A stretch of DNA of 64,000 bases, taken from CBDDFQ01 sp965227035. Its GTDB lineage: Bacteria > Pseudomonadota > Gammaproteobacteria > Burkholderiales > Burkholderiaceae_C. Of the stretch, positions 42,884 to 51,564 are shown piece after piece. Position numbers and translations under genes: made by a program. The notes under the pieces are model-generated. The model was given only the letters and a program-made list of their open reading frames with translations, was not told the DNA's origin and did not search any database. The stretch lies in the NCBI GenBank assembly GCA_965227035.1, contig OZ245724.1, forward strand, positions 1,364,001 to 1,428,000. Reading direction: 5' to 3'. Numbering within the stretch: position 1 is the first letter of the stretch; each line of letters begins with the position of its first letter.

Positions 42884-43491
42884 GCGCGCGGATCGGCATC
42901 TTCGGTGGCGCGTTCGATCCGCCGCACCTGATGCATCGCAAGCTGATCGAGGCGGCTATCGAGCAAATGAAGCTCGATGAACTCCGGGTAGTTCCAACCG
43001 GGCATGCGTGGCACAAGGTGCGCGAACTGAGCTCCGCCAAAGACCGGCTCACCATGTCCCGACTGGCGTTCGGCGAAATGGACAAAGTGGTGATCGACGA
43101 TCGCGAGATTTTTCGGGAAGGACCGACCTACACCATCGATACGGTTCGCGAGATCCAGGAAGAAAATCGCGCGGCTACGCTGGTGCTGGTCATTGGTGAA
43201 GATCAGGCAAGGGCGTTCGGTACCTGGCACGAAGCAGAGGAGCTGAAGCGCCTAGTTATAATTTGTGTTGCCCGACGCGAAGATTCCAACCCCGCTGCCT
43301 CCAAAAATGGAGTTCAACAGCCAGATTTTCGCGATCCGTCCAGCGGTTTCGCTGTACTGACGCTCCCTCCGACCCCTCTCAGCGCTACCAGCATCAGATC
43401 CCTCGTGTCCACCGGACAAGGGATCGGCCATCTGGTCGACGCGGACGTTGCGCGTTATATTGAACAACATCACCTCTACCAGATCGCCTGA
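42880..43491 (+). CDS. nadD: Nicotinate-nucleotide adenylyltransferase
   Basis: Forms deamido-NAD from nicotinate mononucleotide and ATP. The 203-residue protein begins IGIFGGAFDPPHLMH, with the nucleotidyltransferase GxFDPxH motif, and ends with the LSATSIRSLV signature that binds ATP phosphates. The start is a TTG overlapping the hemF stop (TTGA), so translational coupling is likely. It precedes rsfS, a widely conserved pair. Confidence 0.93.
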   Translation: MSARIGIFGGAFDPPHLMHRKLIEAAIEQMKLDELRVVPTGHAWHKVRELSSAKDRLTMSRLAFGEMDKVVIDDREIFREGPTYTIDTVREIQEENRAATLVLVIGEDQARAFGTWHEAEELKRLVIICVARREDSNPAASKNGVQQPDFRDPSSGFAVLTLPPTPLSATSIRSLVSTGQGIGHLVDADVARYIEQHHLYQIA

Positions 43492-44132
43492 TGACTGAAC
43501 AGATTTCCGAAGCCGCTGCCAAAAAAGACATCACCAAGCTCCAGCGCGCCATCGTCGATGGTCTCGAGGACGTCAAGGCGATCGATATCCAGGTATTCAA
43601 CACCGAGCATCTCTCGCCGCTCTTCGAGCGAGTCATGGTTGCCTCGGGTGCCTCCAACCGTCAGACACGCGCACTTGCCTCCAGCGTCCGTGACGCGGTT
43701 CGCGAAGCGGGTTTTGCCAAGCCGCGAATCGAAGGCGAAGACAACGGCGAATGGATCATCGTTGACTGCGGCTCGGCCGTGGTGCACATCATGCAGCCTG
43801 CTATCCGGGTGTACTACCACCTCGAAGAGCTTTGGGGCGACAAGCCTGTTCGCCTGAAGCTGGGTGCGCCCAAGCCGCAGGTGGCAGATTCATCGTTCCA
43901 CTCGGAGCCGACCCCCGAGAAGAAGAAACTGCCCGCTAAAAAGGCTTCCAAGAAAACCGCCGACAAGCAGGCTCGCAAACCGGCCAACGCACCCGCGAAG
44001 AAAACTCCGGCCAAGAAAACAGCTGCAGGCGCCAAGGTGAAAACCGTCATCGCCAACAAGCCGCCGGCCAAAAAGGCCGCCGCCAAGACTGGCGCCAAAA
44101 GAACCCCGGCACCACGCCGCGCACCGCGCTGA
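43491..44132 (+). CDS. rsfS: Ribosome silencing factor RsfS with long basic C-terminal tail
   Basis: RsfS binds ribosomal protein uL14 and blocks subunit joining when nutrients are scarce. Residues ~10-118 form the conserved core (LQRAIVDGLEDVKAIDIQVFNTE, VMVASGASNRQTRALASSV, GEWIIVDCGSAVVHIMQPAIRVYYHLEELW). Residues ~128-213 are an extra low-complexity tail rich in Lys, Ala, Pro and Thr (AKKxxxKKT repeats), absent from the ~105-130-residue E. coli-type protein. It overlaps the nadD stop by one base and precedes rlmH. Confidence 0.94.
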   Translation: MTEQISEAAAKKDITKLQRAIVDGLEDVKAIDIQVFNTEHLSPLFERVMVASGASNRQTRALASSVRDAVREAGFAKPRIEGEDNGEWIIVDCGSAVVHIMQPAIRVYYHLEELWGDKPVRLKLGAPKPQVADSSFHSEPTPEKKKLPAKKASKKTADKQARKPANAPAKKTPAKKTAAGAKVKTVIANKPPAKKAAAKTGAKRTPAPRRAPR

Positions 44133-44154
44133 TTCCGGCTGAAGCGAGAGCCGC

Positions 44155-44622
44155 ATGAAGCTGCTCATCGTCGCAGTCGGACAGCGGGTTCCCGATTGGG
44201 CCCAGACGGCGTACGACGATTACGCCAAACGCTTTCCTTTCGAGCTGAAGGTGGAGCTAAAGGCCGTCAAAACCGAGCCGCGCGGATCCAAGACGCTTGA
44301 AACCATTTACGCCGCCGAACGCGAAAGAATCGAAGCAGCTATTCCTCGCGGCACCAGAATAGTCGCGCTCGATGAACGCGGCACCACCCTCACTACCGTC
44401 GCGCTGGCCGGCAAGCTCAAGTCGTGGCAACTCGAAGGCGACGATGTTGCGCTGGTTATCGGCGGTCCCGATGGACTCGATCCTGCATTCCGCCAGGCCG
44501 CACACGAACGTATTCGGCTGTCCGACCTCACGCTTCCGCATGCAATGGTTCGAGTGCTCCTGATCGAGCAGCTGTACCGCGCCTGGTCGGTCAACGCGGG
44601 CCATCCCTACCATCGGGAATAA
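44155..44622 (+). CDS. rlmH: 23S rRNA (pseudouridine1915-N3)-methyltransferase
   Basis: A 155-residue SPOUT methyltransferase that modifies pseudouridine 1915 of helix 69. It has MKLLIVAVGQRVPDWAQTAYDDYAKRF at the N-terminus, LDERGTTLTTVALAGKL, the knot glycine loop VIGGPDGLDPA, and LPHAMVRVLLIEQLYRAW at the end, followed by HPYHRE. Length and motifs match the family exactly. It sits between rsfS and maf, as in many proteobacteria. Confidence 0.97.
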   Translation: MKLLIVAVGQRVPDWAQTAYDDYAKRFPFELKVELKAVKTEPRGSKTLETIYAAERERIEAAIPRGTRIVALDERGTTLTTVALAGKLKSWQLEGDDVALVIGGPDGLDPAFRQAAHERIRLSDLTLPHAMVRVLLIEQLYRAWSVNAGHPYHRE

Positions 44623-44647
44623 GCGCTCCGATCAACAAAAAGAACAA

Positions 44648-45265
44648 ATGTCGAAATTCATCTATCTCGCCTCGCAAAGTCCACGTCGCCGTCAATTGCT
44701 CGAGCAACTGGGCATCGAATATCAATTGCTTCTCCCCAACGCCAAGGGCGATGAGGAAGAGGACGCCGAAGCGCTCGAAGAGGCGGTGTCCGGCGAATCG
44801 CCATCGCACTATGTTCAGCGCGTCACTCAGCTCAAGCTCGACGCAGCCTTGCGCCGATTGAATCGCCGCAAGCTGCCCGCGGCGCCTGTGCTTTGCTCGG
44901 ATACCACCGTGGCTATCGGCCGCACGATTTACGGGAAACCTGAAGACGCAAAAGATGCCGCCCGCATGCTGGGCGAGCTATCCGGCACCACACATCGAGT
45001 GCTGACTGCGGTCACCATCGGATCGGCCCGCAAGCGCATGGCTGCGCTGACCGATTCGAAGGTCACCTTCGCGGACATGACCCGCGCGCAAATCAAAAGC
45101 TACGTCGATTCAGGCGAGCCCATGGGCAAGGCAGGCGCCTACGCGATTCAGGGCAGGGCCGCTGCGTTCGTGAGCCACATGAGCGGCAGCTACTCTGGCA
45201 TCATGGGTCTTCCCATGTACGAGACGGCGCAATTGCTACGCGAGTGGGGATTCAAAAACATCTAG
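44648..45265 (+). CDS. maf: Maf-family nucleoside triphosphate pyrophosphatase (YhdE-like)
   Basis: A 205-residue housekeeping pyrophosphatase that removes non-canonical or excess nucleotides. It begins IYLASQSPRRRQLLEQLGIE and contains CSDTTVAIG with the catalytic Asp, GKPEDAKDAARMLGELSGTTHRVLTAV, and GKAGAYAIQGRAAAFVSHMSGSYSGIMGLP. The text is nearer the YhdE (dTTP/UTP) branch than YceF, but an insertion near residues 35-50 is unusual. A weak ribosome site (AAAGAAC) precedes the ATG. Confidence 0.93.
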   Translation: MSKFIYLASQSPRRRQLLEQLGIEYQLLLPNAKGDEEEDAEALEEAVSGESPSHYVQRVTQLKLDAALRRLNRRKLPAAPVLCSDTTVAIGRTIYGKPEDAKDAARMLGELSGTTHRVLTAVTIGSARKRMAALTDSKVTFADMTRAQIKSYVDSGEPMGKAGAYAIQGRAAAFVSHMSGSYSGIMGLPMYETAQLLREWGFKNI

Positions 45266-45303
45266 AAAAACCGGCGTCACGAACTGCCATCACGATCGAA
45301 AAC

Positions 45304-46782
45304 ATGCAGCAGCAGGACATCCTCATCAACTGGTCGCCGCAGGAAACGCGTGTGGCGGTTATCGAAAACGGTGCCGTGCAGGAGCTGCATGTCGAACGCA
45401 CGCTGGAGCGCGGCATCGTCAGCAATGTCTATCTGGGCAAAGTATCTCGGGTGTTGCCCGGGATGCAGTCGGCGTTTATCGATATTGGTCTGGACAAGGC
45501 GGCTTTTCTGCACGTTGCAGATGTCTGGCATCGGCAGCCCGATGGCGAACCGCCTCAAGTGGCGCGAAGCTCGCAGCCGATCGTTCCGATAGAGCGACAA
45601 GTGTTCGAAGGCCAGGCGATCATGGTGCAGGTCATCAAGGATCCCATCGGCACCAAAGGCGCCCGGCTTTCCACGCAGATCAGCATTGCAGGCCGATTGC
45701 TTGTGTTCTTGCCGCAGGACGATCACATCGGCGTCTCGCAAAAAATTCCCTCCGACCAACGCGATGCGTTGCGTCAGCGCCTTCAAACACTGGTCGGCAC
45801 TCAGGGCGGTGGATTCATTCTTCGCACCAACGGCGAAGAGGCGAGCGACAACGAGCTTGCCGAAGACATTTCGTATTTGCGCAAAACCTGGGCGCGCATC
45901 AAGGATGCGTCGGTGCGGCAACCGCCCGCCACCTTGCTTCATCAGGATCTGAATTTGCTGCAGCGCGTGTTGCGCGATCTGATCGGCGATCACACGCAAT
46001 CGGTTCGACTCGATTCGAAGGAGCAGTTCGAAAAACTGGTCGCCTTCGGCACCGAGTTCATGCCGGCAGCAGCACCCAAATTGCAGTTGTATAAAGGCGA
46101 GCGTCCCATCTTCGACCTGTTCTCTGTCGATGACGAAACCGCACGCGCGCTAGGCCGACGGGTCGATCTGAAATCTGGCGGATATCTGATCGTCGATCAG
46201 ACCGAAGCGTTGACGACCATCGATGTGAACACCGGCGGATTCGTCGGTGCGCGCAATTTCGACGACACGATTTTCAAGACCAACCTGGAAGCGGCGCAGG
46301 CCATCGCACGACAGCTTCGATTGCGCAATTTGGGCGGGATCATCATTGTCGATTTCATCGACATGTCGCGCGAGGATCATCGGGAATCGGTGCTCGGCGA
46401 GTTCAGAAAACAGCTCGCGCGCGATCGCGTCAAAACCATGTCGGGCGGTTTTTCGCAGCTCGGGCTGGTCGAGATGACGCGCAAGCGCACTCGCGAATCG
46501 CTGGCGCACATGTTGTGCGAACCGTGCGAAGCCTGTCAGGGCAAGGGGATCGTCAAGACTGCGCGTAGCGTCACTTACGACATTCTTCGGGAAATTCTTC
46601 GTGAAGCGCGCCAGTTCAATCCGCGTGAGTTTCGTGTGGTCGCATCACCCAAGGTGATCGAACTGTTCCTCGATGAAGAGAGCGCGCATCTTGCGGGACT
46701 CTCCGATTTCATCGGCAAGCCGATATCGCTGCAGGCGGAAACCGCGATGGCTCAAGAGCAGTACGACATCGTTCTGCTTTAA
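45304..46782 (+). CDS. rng: Ribonuclease G
   Basis: A 492-residue endoribonuclease of the RNase E/G family, lacking the long scaffold tail of RNase E. It trims the 5' end of 16S rRNA and mRNAs. Visible: an S1-domain segment (ERGIVSNVYLGKVSRVLPGMQSAFIDIGLDKAAFLHV), the DNase-I-like catalytic part LTTIDVNTGGFVG with metal aspartates, and the zinc-link CEPCEACQGKG. The ATG at 45304 fits the family N-terminus (an upstream in-frame start would overlap maf). Length matches E. coli RNase G. Confidence 0.95.
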   Translation: MQQQDILINWSPQETRVAVIENGAVQELHVERTLERGIVSNVYLGKVSRVLPGMQSAFIDIGLDKAAFLHVADVWHRQPDGEPPQVARSSQPIVPIERQVFEGQAIMVQVIKDPIGTKGARLSTQISIAGRLLVFLPQDDHIGVSQKIPSDQRDALRQRLQTLVGTQGGGFILRTNGEEASDNELAEDISYLRKTWARIKDASVRQPPATLLHQDLNLLQRVLRDLIGDHTQSVRLDSKEQFEKLVAFGTEFMPAAAPKLQLYKGERPIFDLFSVDDETARALGRRVDLKSGGYLIVDQTEALTTIDVNTGGFVGARNFDDTIFKTNLEAAQAIARQLRLRNLGGIIIVDFIDMSREDHRESVLGEFRKQLARDRVKTMSGGFSQLGLVEMTRKRTRESLAHMLCEPCEACQGKGIVKTARSVTYDILREILREARQFNPREFRVVASPKVIELFLDEESAHLAGLSDFIGKPISLQAETAMAQEQYDIVLL

Positions 46783-46796
46783 ACCAATCGCCGCAA

Positions 46797-48593
46797 TTAC
46801 ATCGGGCGGCTTTGCAGGCGGGAATACAGCCCGTTGGATGCCATCAATTCCTCATGCGTGCCCTGTTCGACGATGCGGCCGTGCTGCATCACGATGACAC
46901 GGTCAGCGTGTTCGATAGTCGAAAGTCGATGCGCAATAACGAGAGTGGTCCTGCCCGTCATCAGTCGTTGAAGCGCGTCCTGCACCAGCCGTTCCGATTC
47001 CGTATCGAGAGCCGAAGTCGCCTCGTCGAGGATCAAAACCGGCGCATCTTTATAGAGCGCGCGGGCAATTGCCAGACGCTGGCGCTGTCCGCCCGACAAC
47101 TCGGTGGCGTTGTGGCCGACCAGCGTGTGGATTCCGTTGGGCATCGACGCGACATGTTCCGAAAGATTCGCGGCCTCGAGACATTCGCGAACACGCGTCT
47201 CGTCGACCTCTGCGCCCATCGCGACGTTCGACGCAATCGTGTCGTTCAACATCACGACGTCCTGGCTCACCATGGCGAAATGATTTCGCAGTGCGCTGAG
47301 CTTCCAGTCGGACACCTCGTGTCCGTCGAGCATCACGCTGCCGGAGTTCGGCAATATGAAACGCGGAAGCAAATTTACGAGGGTGGTCTTGCCCGATCCC
47401 GAAGGGCCGACCAGCGCCACCACCTCGCCCGGTGCAATCGACAGATTGAGTTTGTCCAGAGCAAAGGCGCCGTCGTCGCGATACGCCACGCTGACATCGG
47501 TGAACTCGATCCGGCCACTTTGCGTTTCTTCCGCGCCTGGCTCGTAGCGGCCTTCGGGTTCCGAGCGAACGTCGTCTATCAAGGCCAGTCCGCGCTCAAG
47601 CGCTGCAAGCCCGCGCGTGATCGGATTCGCAATTTCCGCAAGGCGGCGAATGGGCGCGATAAGCATCAGCATGGCCGTCATGAAGGCGACGAAGCCACCC
47701 ACAGACACCCCTGCCATGGCAGAGTCGTGACGGTTCTGAACCAGCGCAACGATGATGACCGCCGACAGCGCAACCGCGGCGAGCACCTGGGTAAGCGGAG
47801 TCATCGCGGCCGATGCGATCGTCGACTTCACCGCCAAGTTGCTCAGGCCTTCGCCAAGACGATTGAATCGATTGACCTGGCTGCCTTGCGCGGCGTGCAG
47901 ACGAACCATGCGGTGCGCAAGCACATTCTCTTCGACGACATAAGCAAGGTCGTCGGTTGCCTGCTGGCTCGACTTGGTCAGCTTGTACAGACGCTTCGAC
48001 AGCGTGCGCATGATCCACGCCACACCTGGCACCATCACGCCGATGATGAGGGTGAGTTGCCAGTTCAAGTACAGCAGATAGATCAGCAATGCGACCAGCG
48101 TGAAACCGTCTCGCGACAGTCCCAGAAGCGCCTGCACCAGCAGCGTCGCGCCGGTTTGAACTTCGTAGACGACAGTGTTCGATAGCGTGCTGGCCGACTG
48201 ACGCCCGAAGAGCGTCATTTCTGCGCTCAACAAACGCGCGAACATGTCCTGGCGCAGAGCGAGCATGCCCTTGTTGGCGATGTAGGCGAGGGCGTATTGG
48301 GATGAAAACTGGGCAATTCCACGCACGATGAACAGGCCGACCAGCGCCAGCGGAACCGTCCACAGCGGAAAGCTTTCGTTGCCGAATCCGCGATCGAGCA
48401 ACGGCTTCATCATGGCGGGGATCAACGGCTCGGTTATGGCCGCGACCAGAGTCGCCGCAAGAGCCATTCCCCAGGCCCATCGATGGCTACCGAAGTAGGT
48501 CCAGAGGCGCTTCAGGCGAGCGAAGAACGATGGGGGAACCGCCGCCGTGAGGTTCGAGGCAGGGGGCGGAGTCTTGGTTTTTGACGACGGCAT
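46797..48593 (-). CDS. msbA: Lipid A export ABC transporter MsbA
   Basis: A 598-residue half-transporter that flips lipid A-core across the inner membrane. It has six transmembrane helices in the first ~330 residues. The ATPase domain has Walker A GPSGSGKTTLVN, signature LSGGQRQRLAIARAL, Walker B VLILDEATSALD and the H-loop VIAHRLSTIEHAD. A ~30-residue polar/proline-rich N-terminus precedes the first helix. It converges with rng and is divergent from tolB. MsbA rather than a general exporter is inferred from the family and the lpxK/kdsB gene set elsewhere in the window. Confidence 0.92.
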   Translation of the reverse strand: MPSSKTKTPPPASNLTAAVPPSFFARLKRLWTYFGSHRWAWGMALAATLVAAITEPLIPAMMKPLLDRGFGNESFPLWTVPLALVGLFIVRGIAQFSSQYALAYIANKGMLALRQDMFARLLSAEMTLFGRQSASTLSNTVVYEVQTGATLLVQALLGLSRDGFTLVALLIYLLYLNWQLTLIIGVMVPGVAWIMRTLSKRLYKLTKSSQQATDDLAYVVEENVLAHRMVRLHAAQGSQVNRFNRLGEGLSNLAVKSTIASAAMTPLTQVLAAVALSAVIIVALVQNRHDSAMAGVSVGGFVAFMTAMLMLIAPIRRLAEIANPITRGLAALERGLALIDDVRSEPEGRYEPGAEETQSGRIEFTDVSVAYRDDGAFALDKLNLSIAPGEVVALVGPSGSGKTTLVNLLPRFILPNSGSVMLDGHEVSDWKLSALRNHFAMVSQDVVMLNDTIASNVAMGAEVDETRVRECLEAANLSEHVASMPNGIHTLVGHNATELSGGQRQRLAIARALYKDAPVLILDEATSALDTESERLVQDALQRLMTGRTTLVIAHRLSTIEHADRVIVMQHGRIVEQGTHEELMASNGLYSRLQSRPM

Positions 48594-48769
48594 TCTGCCG
48601 CGATTCTACGCATCGGGGTCGCCGCCGAATTAGCTAAATCGTATTAATGCGAACTTACCGTTCTTGATGTGAATCGTTACAGCTAATCCTGAGCAATCTC
48701 ACGAAGCGCCATATTGAGTGTGTAACATCGCTTCTGTCCAATGCTTCTGTCTACTGTCTAAACACCGGC

Positions 48770-50101
48770 ATGAACAATCAAAACCGAACAAATTCCTTCT
48801 TGACGTCTTCTTCCGGTCTCATACAGCACGCGCGCCGTGCTTTTCTTTCAGGTTTAGCCTGCTCGGCCATTGTTTTCAGCGGTTCGGCATTTGCCCAATT
48901 CCGTGTGGAAGTCAGCGGAGTCGGCGTTACCCAATTGCCGATTGCTGTCGCTCCATTCCGCGGAGAAGAGCAATCGCCCCAAAAAATCTCGAATATCGTC
49001 AAGGCCGACCTGGAGCGTAGCGGCCAGTTCAGGTCCATCGATGCTTCCGGCGGCATGCTCGACGAGAACTCCCGGCCAGACGTCGGACTGTTCCGCCAGC
49101 GTGGAGCGGACTCACTGGCTCTGGGCAGCGTCACCCGACTTGCAGATGGCCGATACGACGTTCGCTTCCGTTTGTGGGACGTGGTCGGTGCCAAAGATCT
49201 TGGCGCGCAGAGCTACCAGATCGTCGCGAACGATTTGCGGCTGGTATCCCACAAAATTGCAGACTTCATTTATGAGAAGCTGACCGGCGACAAGGGCGTG
49301 TTCTCGACCCGCATTGCGTACGTGACCAAAGCGGGTGCGCGGTACAACCTCTGGGTTGCCGATGCCGACGGTGAGAACGCGCAGTCGGCACTGACCAGCA
49401 GCGAGCCGATCATCTCGCCGTCTTGGTCGCCGAGCGGCGGCCAACTGGCCTACGTGTCGTTCGAATCTCGGAAGCCGGTCGTATATGTTCACGAAGTGGC
49501 TTCGGGCAAGAGGCGCCTGATCGCGAACTTCCGCGGTTCCAACAGCGCACCGGCATGGTCGCCTGACGGACGCACGCTGGCGGTGACGCTTAGCCGTGAT
49601 GGCGGATCCCAGCTCTACACGATCGATTCGAATGGCGGCGAAGCCAAGCGCCTCACGCAATCTGCCGGGATCGATACCGAGCCGGTGTATTCGCCCGACG
49701 GAACCTCCATCTATTTCGTGAGCGACCGTGGCGGCGCGCCCCAGATTTATCGTATGTCCTCCAGTGGTGCCGGTGCTCAGCGCGTCACTTTCAACGGTAC
49801 TTACAACATCTCACCAGCCATCAGCCCCGACGGCAGATACCTCGCCTACATTTCACGTATTGGCGGTGCATTCAAGTTGCAGGTCATGGAGCTAGCTAGC
49901 GGTACCGTTACGTCGATTACCGACACGTCGGCCGACGAAAGTCCCAGCTTCGCGCCCAACGGCAGGCTGCTCGTTTACTCGACGCGCCAGAGCGGCGGCG
50001 AAGCTTTGATGACGACCACGCTGGATGGAAAGATCAAGGCGCGGCTGGCAGGGCAGGGCGGAGACATTCGCGAGCCCGATTGGGGTCCGTTCCAGAAATA
50101 A
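48770..50101 (+). CDS. tolB: Tol-Pal system beta-propeller protein TolB
   Basis: A 443-residue periplasmic protein. The signal peptide (RRAFLSGLACSAIVFSGSAFA|Q) is followed by an N-terminal domain (FRVEVSGVGVTQLPIAVAPF) and a six-bladed propeller with repeated PSWSPSGGQLAYVSFE, PAWSPDGRTLAVTLS, PVYSPDGTSIYFVS and PAISPDGRYLAYIS motifs. It binds Pal and helps outer-membrane constriction at division. The upstream neighbour is divergent msbA; tolQ, tolR and tolA are absent here, so the tol locus is split. Confidence 0.96.
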   Translation: MNNQNRTNSFLTSSSGLIQHARRAFLSGLACSAIVFSGSAFAQFRVEVSGVGVTQLPIAVAPFRGEEQSPQKISNIVKADLERSGQFRSIDASGGMLDENSRPDVGLFRQRGADSLALGSVTRLADGRYDVRFRLWDVVGAKDLGAQSYQIVANDLRLVSHKIADFIYEKLTGDKGVFSTRIAYVTKAGARYNLWVADADGENAQSALTSSEPIISPSWSPSGGQLAYVSFESRKPVVYVHEVASGKRRLIANFRGSNSAPAWSPDGRTLAVTLSRDGGSQLYTIDSNGGEAKRLTQSAGIDTEPVYSPDGTSIYFVSDRGGAPQIYRMSSSGAGAQRVTFNGTYNISPAISPDGRYLAYISRIGGAFKLQVMELASGTVTSITDTSADESPSFAPNGRLLVYSTRQSGGEALMTTTLDGKIKARLAGQGGDIREPDWGPFQK

Positions 50102-50104
50102 GAG

Positions 50105-50156
50105 AAGCGCGAGTCGACAGGAAACCAGTGGCTCGCGTTCGTTCAACAGTTTTATT
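50105..50156 (+). terminator. Weak hairpin between tolB and pal (attenuator candidate)
   Basis: An 8-bp stem (AGCGCGAG with CTCGCGTT, one wobble pair) with an 18-base loop. A T-rich stretch comes about ten bases later rather than directly. It may partially terminate or stabilise tolB mRNA ahead of the strongly expressed pal gene. Confidence 0.35.
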
Positions 50157-50191
50157 TTTTGTTTATTTGAATCGATCGAAGGAGTACCGGA

Positions 50192-50731
50192 ATGTTTAGA
50201 AAAATTTTGATGTCGCTTGCCATGGTTGCAGTGATTGCTGGTTGTAGCTCGGGCGTGAAGCTCAACGACGTACCCGTCGAAGACAAGGGCGCGACGAGCA
50301 CCAGCGGCATGAACCCGAACGCATCGAGTGGCGCGGCTGGCCAAAGCGGCATTACCGGCGTCGACATGACCAAGAACAACAACCCGAGCGCAGGTCCTGC
50401 AGGCGTTCCCACCGTGGTCTATTTCGATTACGACAGCTATGTCGTGAAGCCTGAATTCCAGAACGTCATCGAAGGTCATGCCCGCTTCCTGCGCGCCAAC
50501 CCGACCCGCCGTGTATCCATCGAAGGCAACACCGATGAACGTGGCGGTCGCGAGTACAACCTGGCTCTCGGTCAAAAGCGTTCGGAAGCCGTTCGCCGTG
50601 CATTGACGCTGCTGGGCGTGCCGGATGCGCAGCTCGAAGCAGTCAGCTTCGGCGCTGAAAAACCCGCTGCTACCGGCAATGACGAAGCGTCCTTCGCCAA
50701 GAATCGCCGCGCTGAATTCAGCTACCGTTAA
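50192..50731 (+). CDS. pal: Peptidoglycan-associated lipoprotein Pal
   Basis: A 179-residue outer-membrane lipoprotein with the lipobox VIAGC at residues 14-18 (Cys18 lipidated). A flexible Gly/Ser/Asn linker follows, then an OmpA-like peptidoglycan-binding domain: VYFDYDSYVVKPEF, then EGNTDERGGREYNLALGQKRSEAVRRAL, with the Asp and Arg that bind meso-diaminopimelate. It is preceded by GAAGGAGTACCGG and followed by cpoB with a one-base overlap. Confidence 0.97.
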   Translation: MFRKILMSLAMVAVIAGCSSGVKLNDVPVEDKGATSTSGMNPNASSGAAGQSGITGVDMTKNNNPSAGPAGVPTVVYFDYDSYVVKPEFQNVIEGHARFLRANPTRRVSIEGNTDERGGREYNLALGQKRSEAVRRALTLLGVPDAQLEAVSFGAEKPAATGNDEASFAKNRRAEFSYR

Positions 50732-51555
50732 TGCGTAGCGCGACGGCATCCATCTCTCGCGAGACCGGCAGGACTCGCTCGGTAACCCTTTGGTCGCTGG
50801 GCAGCCTGCTGATTGCGGGCGCCGCGTTGTTCATGTTCGCGACGCCGTCGAAAGCGGCGATTTTCGGCGACGACGAGGCTCGTCAGGCGATCCTGGATCT
50901 TCGTCGGACTGTCGAGACCAACAAGACTTTTTCCGATGCGGCCATCTCGCGTCTGAACGAGGACAACGCGCAGTTGCGTCGAAGCCTGCTCGAACTGCAA
51001 TCGCAGATCGATGCCACCCGAGCCGATCTCGCACGTTCGCGCGGCGAGAACGAGCAACTCGCTCGCGATCTGTCCGAGATGCAAAAGCGTCAGAAGGATC
51101 TGGTTCAGGGCGTGGATGAACGTCTGCGCAAGTTCGAGCCTGTCAGCGTGAACGTTGACGGACGCGACATCAAGGTCGATGCGAACGAAAAACAAGCCTA
51201 CGAATCTGCACTCGCGACCTTTCGCAAGGGAGACTTCGCAGCAGCCGGGCCCGCATTCGTCGACTTCATCAGGCGTTACCCGAATAGCGGCTACAACCCG
51301 TCGGCCTTGTTCTGGCTGGGCAATGCGCAATACGCGACTCGTGACTACAAGGAAGCGATCACGAATTTCCGCACGCTCTTGTCGCAGGCGCCTGACCACA
51401 TGCGCGCGCCCGAGGCAGTGCTTTCGATTGCCAACTGCCAGATCGAATTGAAAGATACCAAGGCAGCTCGCACGACGCTGAACGACCTCATCAAGGCGTA
51501 TCCGCAGTCCGAAGCAGCTAGCGCAGCTAAAGAGCGCCTCGCGCGCCTCAAGTGA
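50731..51555 (+). CDS. cpoB: Cell division coordinator CpoB (YbgF)
   Basis: A 274-residue periplasmic protein. An N-terminal signal-like helix (LWSLGSLLIAGAALFMFATPSKA) is followed by a coiled-coil trimerisation region (~50-130) and TPR repeats (YESALATFRKGDFAAAGPAFVDFIRRYPNS, ALFWLGNAQYATRDYKEAITNFRTLLSQAP). CpoB links Tol-Pal to PBP1B and peptidoglycan synthesis during constriction. It overlaps the pal stop by one base. Confidence 0.94.
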   Translation: MRSATASISRETGRTRSVTLWSLGSLLIAGAALFMFATPSKAAIFGDDEARQAILDLRRTVETNKTFSDAAISRLNEDNAQLRRSLLELQSQIDATRADLARSRGENEQLARDLSEMQKRQKDLVQGVDERLRKFEPVSVNVDGRDIKVDANEKQAYESALATFRKGDFAAAGPAFVDFIRRYPNSGYNPSALFWLGNAQYATRDYKEAITNFRTLLSQAPDHMRAPEAVLSIANCQIELKDTKAARTTLNDLIKAYPQSEAASAAKERLARLK

Positions 51556-51564
51556 TCGCCCGAA

